From Duganella sp. BJB476 (GTDB taxonomy: Bacteria; Pseudomonadota; Gammaproteobacteria; Burkholderiales; Burkholderiaceae_D), in NCBI RefSeq assembly GCF_003416895.1, contig NZ_QVIO01000009.1, positions 186,001 through 250,000 on the forward strand: DNA of 64,000 nucleotides, written 5' to 3'. Numbering within the stretch: the stretch's first letter is position 1; each line of letters starts with the position of its first letter. The notes below the pieces were generated by a model. It was not told the DNA's origin and did no database searches. It worked only from the letters and a program-made list of their open reading frames with translations. Of the stretch, positions 52,694 through 62,979 are shown piece by piece. The position numbers and the translations under genes were made by a program.

Positions 52694-53967
52694 CGGCGCT
52701 GATCCCCGCCTCCGCTGTCGCTGGCGACCTGGTGGCGCTCGGCCCGCAGAGCGGCCACACGCTCGGCCCGGTCGCCGACGACTGGGCCGCCATCGAGGTG
52801 TGGCTGTCCGCCGTCGCCGACAACAGCCGTAGCCGCACCGACGAAACCGTCAAGACGTACCGCTATCATTTGGCGAAACTGCGCTGGTACTGCGAACAGG
52901 AACTGGGCCGCACGCCCTCGCACTGGAGCGCCCAGGACGTCAAGGCCTTTAAGATGTTCTTATTAAAACTGCCGGAATGGGCGCTGTGCTGGCCCGGCGC
53001 CCTCAAAGGCGACGAAGGCTACTCGCCATTTAGAAAAGCGCCGGGCGCCAGCAGCCAGGCCGATATCCTGCGGTTTTTACACGCGCTGTTCAAGGCGCTG
53101 CACGGCACCGGCTACATCCGCTTAAATCCCATGGTACTCATGAAAACGGGCAAGCCGCGCCGGCTCGATAAAACCCGTGCCATCGATTTGGATCTGTTCC
53201 AGTTCGTGCTGCAGGTGATGGACAACCGGCCGAGCGAGAAACAGACTGTGCACCAGCTGTATCTGCGCGATCGTTTCATATTTATTTGCCTGCGCGAGTC
53301 CGGCCTGCGCGCCTCCGAACTGGTGGGCGCGAAGATGAGTGCGGTGCAGCCGTTCAGCGATCCCAAAAATCGTAAAACCTACTGGATCTTCAAGGTGGCG
53401 GAGGCCACCGCCAAGGGCGGCAAGGAACGCACGGTGCCCGTCACCCCCGCCCTGCTTGACGCGCTGACCGCCTACCGGAGCGCGTTCGGGCTCCCCCCCC
53501 TGCCCGGCAACGATCCGCAAGACTATGGACTGGTCTTGTCGGTGCGCACGCACCCGTTGGCGGCCGGCCGCCATGGCGGCACCATCAACAACGCGGCTGA
53601 TCGCCGGTTCTTCGGCGCCTGGCGTAGTGTTGGCACTCGCTTTGGACTGCATGGCATCGTCAAGGGGAGAATACGCGAGGCGGTCGCCGCGCTGGAGGAC
53701 GCCGGCGAGCAGGTGCTGGCCAAAGAACTGGAACGCGTGTCGTCGCACTGGATGCGCCACACGTTCGCCACGGCGGCGCTGCTGGGCGGCCAGGACCTGC
53801 GTGTGGTGGCGTCGGCTCTGGGCCACGCCAGCGTGACAACGACCATGGTCTACACGGAGCAGGACGCACTCGACCAGATCCGCAGCTGGGAAAATGAACA
53901 TCCCGGCAGCGTGGCGCAGGTGTCAGTGCCGGATCAGGTAACACCCACAACCGGCCGGTCCTCATGA
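52690..53967 (+). CDS. Tyrosine recombinase/integrase of a mobile element
   Basis: 425 aa with all catalytic residues: R207 (LRESGLRASELVG), K245 (KGGKERTVPV), H353 and R356 (SSHWMRHTFAT), H379 (LGHASVTTT) and Y388 (MVYTEQD). The N-terminal 150 residues form the core-binding domain (TDETVKTYRYHLAKLRWYCEQ). It is coupled to the upstream coiled-coil gene. Its last 70-120 codons recur in broken form at 60040-60168 and 62980-63192, flanking the defence-type genes. It is probably still active and may have driven assembly of this region. Confidence 0.88.
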   Translation: MTALIPASAVAGDLVALGPQSGHTLGPVADDWAAIEVWLSAVADNSRSRTDETVKTYRYHLAKLRWYCEQELGRTPSHWSAQDVKAFKMFLLKLPEWALCWPGALKGDEGYSPFRKAPGASSQADILRFLHALFKALHGTGYIRLNPMVLMKTGKPRRLDKTRAIDLDLFQFVLQVMDNRPSEKQTVHQLYLRDRFIFICLRESGLRASELVGAKMSAVQPFSDPKNRKTYWIFKVAEATAKGGKERTVPVTPALLDALTAYRSAFGLPPLPGNDPQDYGLVLSVRTHPLAAGRHGGTINNAADRRFFGAWRSVGTRFGLHGIVKGRIREAVAALEDAGEQVLAKELERVSSHWMRHTFATAALLGGQDLRVVASALGHASVTTTMVYTEQDALDQIRSWENEHPGSVAQVSVPDQVTPTTGRSS

Positions 53968-54063
53968 TGGATCAAGACCTGGTAACGTCAACTTGCATTG
54001 CGGCGGTTCTGCCGTTGCAGGACATGGATGGTGGCTCCCCCACATTGAAAACGAAAGGCAGCC

Positions 54064-57000
54064 ATGTTTGAAGTGACCGCGGACGATATCCATCGATTGA
54101 GCGACAGCGACCTGCGATCTCTGGTTGGGCGCTTGTGCGTCGCCGAAGTGCGCAAGCGCCAGCAGTCCAGCCTTGCCGTGACCTACGGCGGCCATCAGGA
54201 CGCGCCCGACGGTGGCATCGACGTGCGGATCGACCTGCCGCCCGACGCGCCGCAGTTGACCGGGTTCGTTGGGCATTGCATCGGCTTCCAGGTCAAGAAG
54301 CCGGCCATGGGGCCGGCCGAGATCAGCAAGGAAATGCGGCCCGATGATGCATTGCGGCCCGTGATCGCCGCCTTGGCCAAGGCAGGGGGAAGCTACATCA
54401 TCGTTAGCAGTGGCGATTCCGTCTCCGCCACGGCACTCAACACGCGTCGCGCGGCAATGCGGGCCGCGTTGGTTGATTGCGCAGATGGCGCCGGATTGAC
54501 AGTCGACTTCTATGACCGCCAGCGGCTGGCGACCTGGGTCGGCGAGCATCCGGGCGAAGTGCTCTGGGTCAGAACAAGGTGCGGCAGGCAGCTGCGTGGC
54601 TGGAGTGGTTACGAAGACTGGAGCTATCCGGTGCTCGCCGGGACCGCCGGCTACCTGCCCGACGACGGGGCCAGGATCCGCATCGGCCGTGGCGCCCAAC
54701 CGATGGGCACGGGCGCGGCGTTGCAGGCAATGCGAAACAAGCTGTCGACACCCGGCACGGCGCTGCGGTTGATCGGCCTGTCCGGCGTCGGCAAGACCAG
54801 CCTGGTACAGGCCCTGTTTGATGAACGGGTGGGCGATGGCAGCCTGCCGCAGGCGCTGGCGGTCTACACCAACATGGGCTGCGATCAGGATCCGCCACCA
54901 CCGTCGATGGCATCCGACTTGATCGCTTTGCAGAAGCGCGCGGTGCTGGTGGTGGACAATTGCATGCCGGAGATGCACCGCGAGTTGGTGCGCCTGTGCC
55001 GTCGGGAAGGCAGCCTGCTGAGCCTGATCACGGTCGAGTATGACGTGCGCGGGGATCAGCCGGAGGGCACCGAGGTGGTCGAGATGGCCGCCGGGAGCCG
55101 TTGGCAGATCGAGGCGTTGCTGAAGGTACGGCATCCCCATCTTGGCGCCGGCAACCGGGACGTGATCGCCGATCACGCCGGCGGTAACGCTCGGATCGCG
55201 CTGGCGTTGGCTACCACGGTCCGCGATGGGGACAGCCTGGCGGGATTGAGCGACGCGGACCTATTCCATCGCTTATTCTGGCAGCGTCACGCCGTGGCCC
55301 CCGAACTGCTGGCGGCAGCGCGCGCCTGTGCGCTGGTGTACTCGTTCGACGGGGACACGCTGGATGGAGTGGCGGCGGAATTGCCCATGCTGGCCCAGCT
55401 GGCCGGAATGGATGCGCTCCGGCTGGCAGGTCATGTCAGCGAATTGCACGCCCGCGACCTGATGCAGAGTCGCGGCCAGTGGCGAGCGCTGCTGCCGCAC
55501 GCGCTGGCCAACCGCCTGGCCGAGGAAGCGCTGCGCGCGATTCCGTTCCAGCACCTGCGTAACGTGCTGGAACATTCGGCGCCACCGCGTTTACTGCGCT
55601 CGTTCTGCCGGCGCCTGTCTTACTTTCCAGATCACCGCGTGACCTTGGACCTGGCGGCCGAATGGCTGGTGGCGGGGGGCCGCCTTGGGCAGCCCGCCTC
55701 GTATGATGACGAGCAGCGCATGATGTTTCATTATCTGGCGCCGTCAGCGCGTGGCCTGGCGCTGGCGCTCCTTGAGCGCTGCGCCGTGGTCGACCTGATC
55801 CACTATCACGATGTGCTGCTGGAGCTGGTATATGACGCGGCCCTGTTCGAACGTACCCTGGCACTGATGTTGCGCATCCGGCTGGAACACGCCGATGCCC
55901 ATGCGACGCGGGCTGCGGAACAAAGCATCGTGGGCTTGTTCGCCATTCACGGCCCAGGGACCATGGCCCCGTGGGAGCTTCGCCTAGGCATTGTTGAGCG
56001 ATGGCTGTCCGAGCCTTCGGCGGCGCTGCAGCAACTCGCCTTGGATGCGTTGGAGTACGCGGTGCGCCGCGTCGTGATGGGACCGCCATCCTGGCAACGG
56101 GCCATGGACTGCGACGACGGGCTGGCGCCGGCGGACAATATCCAGTCGCTGGCATGGTTGGGGCAATCGATCGCGCTGTTGGCGAAGGAAGCAACCGGGC
56201 GGACGCGTCATGCGGCCGCCGCCAAGGCGAAGTTGGCCCAATCGTTGCCGGCACTGATCTTTGATGCCGCCAGCCGGCCCGCGGCATTTGCCGCGCTGCG
56301 CACGGTCGCGGCTGCTGGATTCTGGTTGCATGGATGGCGTTCGCTGCGCATGGCCCGGGCGCGCATGCCGATTGAGTGGAGCGAGGCGGAACGCGTGGTC
56401 ATGGATGCGCTCGAAGTGATCCTGAGTCCGTCCGACCTGGCTGGTGAGGCCTTAGCTGCCCTCAGCGCTGTCGCCGAAACTCCTGGAGAGAGTTACGAGG
56501 ACGGACTGCTGCGGTTGGACGCCGCGCTACTTGCCATCGGACAAAGGGTTGCGGTCGAGGATGGGGCGCGCGATGCGCTGCTGCCTGAGTTGATGTGTAG
56601 CGGCGGCCGGTGCGAACAGCTTGGACGCGCCTTCGCCATGGCGATAGACCCGGCCGTTATCTGGCAGGAAATGGTGGCGGCCAGTCGGAGCCTGCCGATG
56701 GCAGAATTGACGCCGAATCTGATGCGGGGTTTCCTGGTTGAACTCGGCCGGCTAGACCCGCAGCTGACGGAGCGATTACTTGAGGCGGTCCTCGATGACC
56801 CGCAACTGGTGGTGATGTTCCCTGCGCTGCAGGGCGCATTGGGCTACGGTCGCGCAGCGCTCGAGCGCTTACACCGTTGCCAGTCGACGCGCCCGGGCCC
56901 AGTGGCGGACTTTGCCGTGATCGGCAACGCTTTGCGTGGTTTGCTCGATGACGGCAGCGGGCTGCTTAAACTGCTCAGGGAGGTTGTGCTGTGCGACGGC

Positions 57001-57792
57001 GGCCTGCAGGCAGGGCTGCACATCGTGGCGCAATGGCGACTCTCTGGTGGACAGCCTTCAGCGGAGCGTCAGACGTTAATTCTCACCGCGGCAGAAATTG
57101 TGATGCAGCGCGTCGATTTCAGCCAGTGTGACGATTCGCTCGATCAACTGGAGGCGAACGTGGCCGCGCTGTGTCTGGCAGGCCCCGATGGAGAACGGAT
57201 CGGCACCGAGCTGGCCCAACGGTTGAGGCTCGCCGTTTCCGGCAACCGGTCGTTTGCAGTTTTCCACCGGCAGTTGCTGGAGACGCAGTTGGAATTGCAG
57301 CCAAGGGCGACGCTCGATGCCATGATTGGACCCGCAGGTGCGTTGCCGGGAGCCGAGGGCGTGTTCTTCCATTTACCCGACGAACCAGGCGCAGTGCGAA
57401 AGCTGGGCCGTGACTGGATGCTGGCGTGGTGCCGCGAGGATCCAGCACCACGCAGTCGCTTTGCACTGCAGGTGTTCCCTCTGCTGGAGTCCGACCCGGT
57501 CTCGCGCCGGACGGTGGTCGCGCCGGTGGCGACGGCCTTGTTCCGGGAAGGCGCCGATCCGGTTGACTTGCTGGCCAGCGTCGCACAGCGGTTTTGGCCA
57601 TCGTTCTACGCTGGATCACATGCGGCGCAGATCGAGGCCCATGTTGAGGCCATGGGGCAGTTGCTGGCGATGCATGACGATGTGTTTCGAGGCGCAGTGC
57701 GCAAGCTGCAGTCCGACATGCTTGACGCCGCCGCAGAGGAACGCAAATCTGAAAGCCGGGCAGCGCGAGAGCACGGCGGGCGATTTGAATAG
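54064..57792 (+). CDS. Mrr-like nuclease/STAND NTPase, candidate antiphage (Avs-like) protein
   Basis: 1242 aa with an AAAGG site. Residues 1-90 look like a PD-(D/E)xK nuclease of the Mrr type: DAPDGGIDVRI (D49-D53) and GFQVKK (Q76-x-K78). Walker A GLSGVGKTS is at 238-246 and Walker B AVLVVDN at 293-299, then a STAND-type ATPase region. The remaining ~800 residues are helical repeats (ALRLAGHVSELHARDLMQSRGQWRALLPHALANRLAEEAL and similar), a probable sensor. This nuclease-NTPase-repeat order is that of Avs-type defence proteins, which oligomerise on a phage protein and cleave DNA. Subtype assignment needs comparison. It lies just after the integrase gene. Confidence 0.75.
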   Translation: MFEVTADDIHRLSDSDLRSLVGRLCVAEVRKRQQSSLAVTYGGHQDAPDGGIDVRIDLPPDAPQLTGFVGHCIGFQVKKPAMGPAEISKEMRPDDALRPVIAALAKAGGSYIIVSSGDSVSATALNTRRAAMRAALVDCADGAGLTVDFYDRQRLATWVGEHPGEVLWVRTRCGRQLRGWSGYEDWSYPVLAGTAGYLPDDGARIRIGRGAQPMGTGAALQAMRNKLSTPGTALRLIGLSGVGKTSLVQALFDERVGDGSLPQALAVYTNMGCDQDPPPPSMASDLIALQKRAVLVVDNCMPEMHRELVRLCRREGSLLSLITVEYDVRGDQPEGTEVVEMAAGSRWQIEALLKVRHPHLGAGNRDVIADHAGGNARIALALATTVRDGDSLAGLSDADLFHRLFWQRHAVAPELLAAARACALVYSFDGDTLDGVAAELPMLAQLAGMDALRLAGHVSELHARDLMQSRGQWRALLPHALANRLAEEALRAIPFQHLRNVLEHSAPPRLLRSFCRRLSYFPDHRVTLDLAAEWLVAGGRLGQPASYDDEQRMMFHYLAPSARGLALALLERCAVVDLIHYHDVLLELVYDAALFERTLALMLRIRLEHADAHATRAAEQSIVGLFAIHGPGTMAPWELRLGIVERWLSEPSAALQQLALDALEYAVRRVVMGPPSWQRAMDCDDGLAPADNIQSLAWLGQSIALLAKEATGRTRHAAAAKAKLAQSLPALIFDAASRPAAFAALRTVAAAGFWLHGWRSLRMARARMPIEWSEAERVVMDALEVILSPSDLAGEALAALSAVAETPGESYEDGLLRLDAALLAIGQRVAVEDGARDALLPELMCSGGRCEQLGRAFAMAIDPAVIWQEMVAASRSLPMAELTPNLMRGFLVELGRLDPQLTERLLEAVLDDPQLVVMFPALQGALGYGRAALERLHRCQSTRPGPVADFAVIGNALRGLLDDGSGLLKLLREVVLCDGGLQAGLHIVAQWRLSGGQPSAERQTLILTAAEIVMQRVDFSQCDDSLDQLEANVAALCLAGPDGERIGTELAQRLRLAVSGNRSFAVFHRQLLETQLELQPRATLDAMIGPAGALPGAEGVFFHLPDEPGAVRKLGRDWMLAWCREDPAPRSRFALQVFPLLESDPVSRRTVVAPVATALFREGADPVDLLASVAQRFWPSFYAGSHAAQIEAHVEAMGQLLAMHDDVFRGAVRKLQSDMLDAAAEERKSESRAAREHGGRFE

Positions 57793-57918
57793 GTTCACCT
57801 GCCATCTCAGTGGAGTTGAACCCAGCTTCGTTCTCCCAAATGGCGGAGCTTTCTTCAAACCCGCGGCGATGCATATCGAGTAGTCGCAGACAGGAACACA
57901 ACGACGGAGGAGTTCTAC

Positions 57919-59976
57919 GTGGCAGGACGGAAACAGCACTATATCCCACAGGTTGTCCAGCGAGCCTTCGAAGCATCGCGCACTGGTACGAAGTCGCAAG
58001 TGTTCGTCTTTCGGAAGGGGCAGCCTGAATACTTGACGTCCACGGAAGGTTCCGGTGCGGAGCGCGACTTCTATTCCAATCCTCTCAAGGATGGGAAAGG
58101 CGCTTTGGACGACAAAATTACAGATTTCGAAGGCGAGCACCTTACGCCCATCCTGCGGGCGTTGCGGGCCACTGATAGTGGTGAGGTCGATGCCGAACTT
58201 GCCGCCATCATCGTCGCACATTTGGCTTTCCGCACCGCCCATCTGAGGGGGGCCATGGCTACCATGGTTGGGAGTGCGGTTGGTCAGATGAAGTCTATTG
58301 TTGAAGACCCCAGCGCCATACGGAGATTTTCCGGAATTGATTCGATGCGATCCGATTCAGCCATGACCGAGCGTGTTCGGGAGGAGCTAACTGGTCTAGG
58401 TTCGGATGCATGGCCGGAAAAGGACCGCAACGCCATAGAGCGCATTGTCATTTTTCTGGTACGGGAACGGTTCGACGATTTGGTGACGGTCCACGCAAAC
58501 GGAGTATTGCGTGACGGGCTTGCGGCTCTCGAGGCCGGGATGTCGGACACGGTTGTGAAGGCGCACGCACGTGCTCTCTCCGAGTCGCTGGTGCCTAAAG
58601 AGCGTGTTGGTGCATTGCGTCAGTTAGATTGGCGCGTCGTCACCTCGGACACACCAGACCGACATTTCATTCTGCCTGACTGCGTCGTCGTCGCGAGTTC
58701 CATTTCGGACGATGAATTGAAACCCCTCGCAGCATACTCAAATGAGGAAACTGCGGTGGTCGTTATGCCGCTCTCATCCCAGCAGCTCCTGATCGGAAGC
58801 ATCTCTACAATTCATATCGATCAAGCTGACATCAATCTACAGCTTGCGAAATGCTCCTTGGACTTCTTCATTAGTTCGAGGCAGGACGAAGCGACACGCT
58901 TGATTGCCCGGTCAATCGGCGAAGCCTCCCTTGGGATCGATATCGATCTGTTTGAGCAGGACGATGAAGCGTCAAGCGAGATAACGGCCGCGCGACTCCC
59001 CATTGCCCCACGATTGTTAATCCGGGCGCCGGTTGGTAAGCGTGGAGACGCGATAAAGAAAATTCTGCATGCCGTCGCCGTCGAGACAGTTGAACCATCA
59101 ACGATGGGTAGAATCGAGTCGATCACGGTTCCAGCCAATCTGCGCACCGCGCTGGAGGCCGTTTGGCAGCGGCCTTGTACTGGCGACGAATTGCAAGCTG
59201 CAGCCTACGGGACGGTAGAGCTTATAAAATCAGGCCAGGACTGGAAGTGTCGAGTAATTATCCCGCTGAACTTGGCGGAAATGCTTGGGCAAACCGTTGA
59301 TCCGGAAAGGCGATTGGGCGCCACGCGAATAGTAAAGATGAACCTCGGGCGGGCATACTATATCGATTGTTGGGCTCAGCGACACCCAGAGATTTTTGAC
59401 CGACCACATGTGGATCAGTGGACCCAAATTGTGTCGCAAGCGGTGTTCCGCGCCGCGTCCGATTACTTCGGTGGGTTGGCCGCCGCACGCCATGCATCGG
59501 AACCCCTGCCAGGCGGCGATGCTTTGCAGGAGCTAGCCTCGAATCTTCTCCTTGGTATCGCAGGCATGCGTGAAGCGAGACAGAGGTTTGTCACACATCG
59601 GGACGTGAACCAGATGATTCTTGAAGCTGGCCAGCCCATCGAATTTATACTCGTCTCGACTGCCTCCGTGTTCGGTTTTCTTGAAGCAAAGAACACATCG
59701 ATCAAGAAAACTTCTGAAGCCGGAGGTATTCTGTCCAGCGAAGGATTATGGGAATGGGGCGTGCTTTTCGCCAAGGATCTTCGGCTGCACTACGAGAGGC
59801 GGCATCGATGGTCTTCCGAAGCGGAACTTCAACACCTTGGGAGCCACGTCGAACGCCTTTTTTGGACGATTGGCACGATCGTATCGCCAATCGATGGCGG
59901 TCACTGGATCGATGTCGTCGATGATGAAAGGATGGCGTCGATTAATCGTATGCTTAGCGGCAGCAAACTGATGTGA
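57919..59976 (+). CDS. DUF4238-domain protein, defence-island type
   Basis: 685 aa with GTG start and a GGAGGAG site. The N-terminal MAGRKQHYIPQVVQRAFEASRTG is the DUF4238 signature (HY-I/V-PQ then aromatic positions), followed by RDFYSNPLKDGKGALDDKITDFEGEHLTPILR. Later parts have a mixed alpha/beta domain with no motif I can name. DUF4238 proteins are often seen near restriction and abortive-infection genes, but their activity is not established. It starts 126 nt after the STAND gene and may share its transcript. The end is followed directly by an integrase fragment. Confidence 0.65.
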   Translation: MAGRKQHYIPQVVQRAFEASRTGTKSQVFVFRKGQPEYLTSTEGSGAERDFYSNPLKDGKGALDDKITDFEGEHLTPILRALRATDSGEVDAELAAIIVAHLAFRTAHLRGAMATMVGSAVGQMKSIVEDPSAIRRFSGIDSMRSDSAMTERVREELTGLGSDAWPEKDRNAIERIVIFLVRERFDDLVTVHANGVLRDGLAALEAGMSDTVVKAHARALSESLVPKERVGALRQLDWRVVTSDTPDRHFILPDCVVVASSISDDELKPLAAYSNEETAVVVMPLSSQQLLIGSISTIHIDQADINLQLAKCSLDFFISSRQDEATRLIARSIGEASLGIDIDLFEQDDEASSEITAARLPIAPRLLIRAPVGKRGDAIKKILHAVAVETVEPSTMGRIESITVPANLRTALEAVWQRPCTGDELQAAAYGTVELIKSGQDWKCRVIIPLNLAEMLGQTVDPERRLGATRIVKMNLGRAYYIDCWAQRHPEIFDRPHVDQWTQIVSQAVFRAASDYFGGLAAARHASEPLPGGDALQELASNLLLGIAGMREARQRFVTHRDVNQMILEAGQPIEFILVSTASVFGFLEAKNTSIKKTSEAGGILSSEGLWEWGVLFAKDLRLHYERRHRWSSEAELQHLGSHVERLFWTIGTIVSPIDGGHWIDVVDDERMASINRMLSGSKLM

Positions 59977-60039
59977 GCCACCGCTATTGTTTACATCGTC
60001 CGACAATGCATCAGTCCCGAGGTGTGGCGCTCGGGTATT

Positions 60040-60168
60040 GCGTTGGAGGACGGCGGCGAGCAGCTGCTGGCCAGGGAGCTGGAGCGTGTGTCGTCGCACT
60101 GGATGCGCCTCACCGTCGCCACCGCGGCGCTGCTGGGTGGCCAGGACCTGAGCGTGGTCCAGTATGCC
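60040..60168 (+). pseudogene. Integrase C-terminal fragment, copy 2
   Basis: ALEDGGEQLLARELERVSSHWMRLTVATAALLGGQDLSVV aligns with residues about 334-373 of the integrase at 52690. The box II pair reads HWMRLTVAT, so the conserved RH of the intact copy is RL here. The match ends near 60168, and the upstream part of the gene is absent. It separates the DUF4238 gene from the membrane-protein/Abi-like genes. Confidence 0.75.
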
Positions 60169-60273
60169 CGAGATGATCGCTGGCTCTGCGCAATGCCGGC
60201 GCTGATCATTCATCGAAAAATGCAGCACCTTCGCATAGGAAATTCCCTGCCATGGTGCGGTAGAAGGTTGCTG

Positions 60274-61107
60274 CTAACGGGGTAGTTGAACGGTGAATCC
60301 AGACGCCCTGAGCCTGCCCCACCACCGCTTTTCAGGGAAGCGTCGCCGCCAGGTCACTTTTTGGTCGCCATAGTTCATTGCCATGAAGGACTGGAACCAA
60401 TCGAGTTTCGTTGTCGTGGGGACGATGACGGCGTTCGGAAACGCCGCCTGCAGCATCTTCAATAAATCGTTTTTTGTGCGGCTTGGGCTCCCTTGTTTTC
60501 TCTCAGCACACCATGGGGTAACGATGGTCAGGTCCTTGACCGATTTAGGAAGCCTGTTCGATAGTTTCACTATGGCCCCGCAGCCTTCTTGCAACAAGGC
60601 TACCCGTAGAAGTTTCGGACGCAGGAATTTACCCTCTTGTGCGACTCGAAAGTGGACGGTCGCAGAGTGTCTATTTTCTCGTTTATAGTGAAAATGAAAG
60701 GTGTGCGTGCGGACGGTGCCGTACCGCGAGTAGGCTTGATAGAGCAAGGTGCATATCAAGACTAAACAAGCGTAAAGGACAGTTGAGTCGGACCATCCGT
60801 GTATCCAAGAATTGGGATATGTGCCGACGATGAGAACAGTAGCAATTGTCGACAACCAGAGCAAGCTCCAAAGGAAGAGGGGTGGAACTGCGAGTAGCAT
60901 AGTTTCACGGGCTTTGACGTTGGGATCGTCTACTAGGGCCATTCTGGCACATTTAGTCAACCAAGCGAATGATCCCAACAGCGCGAATGTGCTGATAAGC
61001 AAATATTTCAAATCGTCCTCCGACGTAATAAAGGTATAGCACTTGCGGCGCGAAAATGGCCAGACATATCGGGAGATTGTAATTTCTCCGGTGCAATACG
61101 ATATCAC
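60274..61107 (-). CDS. Hypothetical membrane-anchored protein
   Basis: 277 aa. Three hydrophobic segments occur in the N-terminal half: about 35-52 (YLLISTFALLGSFAWL), 70-95 (MLLAVPPLFLWSLLWLSTIATVLIV) and 108-122 (VLYACLVLICTLLYQ). The C-terminal 130 residues are soluble (KLLRVALLQEGCGAIVKLSNRLPKSVKDLTIVTPWCAERK...). The layout of membrane helices plus a soluble sensing or effector part is common in phage-defence genes. No domain is recognised. It converges with the integrase fragment on its left and is divergent from the Abi-like gene. The start is uncertain. Confidence 0.55.
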   Translation of the reverse strand: MISYCTGEITISRYVWPFSRRKCYTFITSEDDLKYLLISTFALLGSFAWLTKCARMALVDDPNVKARETMLLAVPPLFLWSLLWLSTIATVLIVGTYPNSWIHGWSDSTVLYACLVLICTLLYQAYSRYGTVRTHTFHFHYKRENRHSATVHFRVAQEGKFLRPKLLRVALLQEGCGAIVKLSNRLPKSVKDLTIVTPWCAERKQGSPSRTKNDLLKMLQAAFPNAVIVPTTTKLDWFQSFMAMNYGDQKVTWRRRFPEKRWWGRLRASGFTVQLPR

Positions 61108-61352
61108 TTTCAGTTTAGGTCTGGCTGCCCATCGTCCAAAAACAAGTCCTAAACTGGTCTGTCAGCGTGATGAACATGTTACGGTGCTAGAAGGGGGGAG
61201 CTCGACGCCATTTCCGCCGGAATAGATCTTGGGTGACATAGGTGATGTAGTTGCGACAGTCACAGCATATAGGCAGTTCTCCCAGGTGTGGCGTCAAGTT
61301 CGCTCCTATAATACCGCTCTCGCTGGCAATTTCATCAACAGATAAACCGAAC

Positions 61353-62321
61353 ATGCACCATCATCTTCCTCAAGACATTTCTGCCGCACTTGACGATCTA
61401 TCTGCTCCACGCTTGTTGAGCTACCGAGTCTTCTTCAACAATCCCTCGGACCCGGAACTGTACGGTATCTATTGCTGGAATGATGCCATTTCCATGCGTT
61501 TGATGCGCCTGATCGGCAACATTGAAATCATTCTGCGGAACCGACTGCATCGTGAGTTGAGCCGGTTCGCCTATAAGCCTGGCGTTTCGACCGGCACCCC
61601 AGATGCCAACGACTGGTACAGGTTTGTGATTTCCCCAGGGACGGTGGCAGCGAAACTGATTGGGAAACAGACGACCGGTGGATTGCTGGTGTCCACAACG
61701 CCTTGCCATCACGTGGTGGCCCAAATGACCTATGGGTTCTGGCCCAGACTCTTGCAAATTAGGAAAACGAGCTCGAACCTGCCAATTCCTTGGAACACCA
61801 TAATTCCGTCTGTGTTCCCGGATCACAACAAGAAGGCCAGCACCTATTGGACGTCCCAGCACGAACAGGACAAGCTATTCATGCGTCTGGATCTGATTGG
61901 AGAATTGCGCAACCGGGTGGCTCATTTCGAGCCCGTATGGAAGTTCGGGGAACTGAAGGATGAGTGGATTCTTCGGACGAGTCACCCAGTCAGTGTTGTC
62001 GCTCCTGCCCCGACGTCGCCGGCACAAGCTATCGCCCGGCTGCGTTTGGTGTATGCGCGGACGACCCAGCTTCTTTCCTGGCTGTCAAAAAGTAGGGCTG
62101 GAGATTACATGGCCTCCGAGAATCATCTCAATCTTGACTGGCTGCTATCACAGGAGGGTTTCGACCATTTCCGCAATATTGGCAACGCGAAGACCGTCAG
62201 GTTGAGTTCGCTAACCAAATCGTGGGGGATAAAGCTCGATCTGCAGGGGAGCAAATCGGTGCTGATTGAACACAAGCAGCAACTGATCGGTCGGTATTTT
62301 TCGCTGCAAGCAAAGCCCTAG
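61353..62321 (+). CDS. Abi-like HEPN protein (Abi_2/AbiD-F type)
   Basis: 322 aa from ATG 61353; an upstream start at 61251 would add 34 residues of poor quality. The family pattern is clear: SAPRLLSYRVFF, a YCWNDAISMRLMRLIGNIEIILRNRL helix, and DLIGELRNRVAHFEPVW carrying the HEPN motif R186-x4-H191. Abi_2 proteins are thought to be ribonucleases that block phage growth by killing or arresting the infected cell. The gene stands alone on its strand and is closed by a strong terminator. It is part of the defence cargo between integrase fragments. Confidence 0.85.
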   Translation: MHHHLPQDISAALDDLSAPRLLSYRVFFNNPSDPELYGIYCWNDAISMRLMRLIGNIEIILRNRLHRELSRFAYKPGVSTGTPDANDWYRFVISPGTVAAKLIGKQTTGGLLVSTTPCHHVVAQMTYGFWPRLLQIRKTSSNLPIPWNTIIPSVFPDHNKKASTYWTSQHEQDKLFMRLDLIGELRNRVAHFEPVWKFGELKDEWILRTSHPVSVVAPAPTSPAQAIARLRLVYARTTQLLSWLSKSRAGDYMASENHLNLDWLLSQEGFDHFRNIGNAKTVRLSSLTKSWGIKLDLQGSKSVLIEHKQQLIGRYFSLQAKP

Positions 62322-62329
62322 CACAAAGA

Positions 62330-62360
62330 CAAAGAGCCATCCTTTAAGGATGGCTCTTTG
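62330..62360 (+). terminator. Strong hairpin terminator after the Abi-like gene
   Basis: Perfect 13-bp arms CAAAGAGCCATCC (62330-62342) and GGATGGCTCTTTG (62348-62360) with loop TTTAA, starting 9 nt after the stop. Its CTTTG end and A-rich left arm suit termination in both directions. Confidence 0.8.
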
Positions 62361-62979
62361 ATGGAACGCTTTGCACCTACAAACCCTGGGGGGTTGCTAT
62401 TAACCATCCCAAGTTAGCGCCTGCAGATGACGACAGGACAATAGTACCACAATTAACCGAATATGAGCAATTGCGACCACACCCGGCTATCGTTACAAAG
62501 CCGAAGACCAATCAAAATACTAAATGTCGGGCAAAGTGACTTTCTTCTGGTCATTGCTATGCCGATTGGACCCTTCTCTCAGGGGGCCTTCCGTTTATGT
62601 CACAACGACGGAGACGATGAACGCGCGTACGGTGCACATTAGGCAACAATTCCATCTTGATAATTCAGATTATCAGGTAAGTACACCCAAAAAGAAAACG
62701 GCCCGAAGACCGTTGACGTGTGTTGTGTCTACCCCTACTTTGCCTGCCCCTTTGCGGGCTTGACGAACCGCGTGCGACGTGCGCTCGCGCGAGTTCACCA
62801 GGGGCAACGAGTCCCGACCTTCTGGATCGATTTCGCGTCGGCGTCAACAAACTGCTCCCATGCTCAACATCGATCTCAGACGGGTCCTTCTGGCATGCCA
62901 CTGATCGCCAGCGTATTGAACGTCGTGGGTACCGGACGATGACCGCGCGTCTCACGGGTCAGTTTTCGGTCGGCGCCAA
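62361..62979. other. Gene-free spacer between the Abi-like gene and integrase fragment 3
   Basis: No frame here has a ribosome site with coding-like composition. The minus-strand frame at 62665-62955 is Arg/Ser-rich and judged a shadow. Nothing else was recognised. Confidence 0.5.

Noticed and set aside
54000..55176. 404-aa reverse-strand frame opposite the STAND gene
   Set aside because: It is antisense to the nuclease and NTPase motifs and rich in His, Gln and Arg, as expected for a shadow.
62665..62955. 96-aa reverse-strand frame
   Set aside because: Arg/Ser-rich, with no ribosome site or family features.
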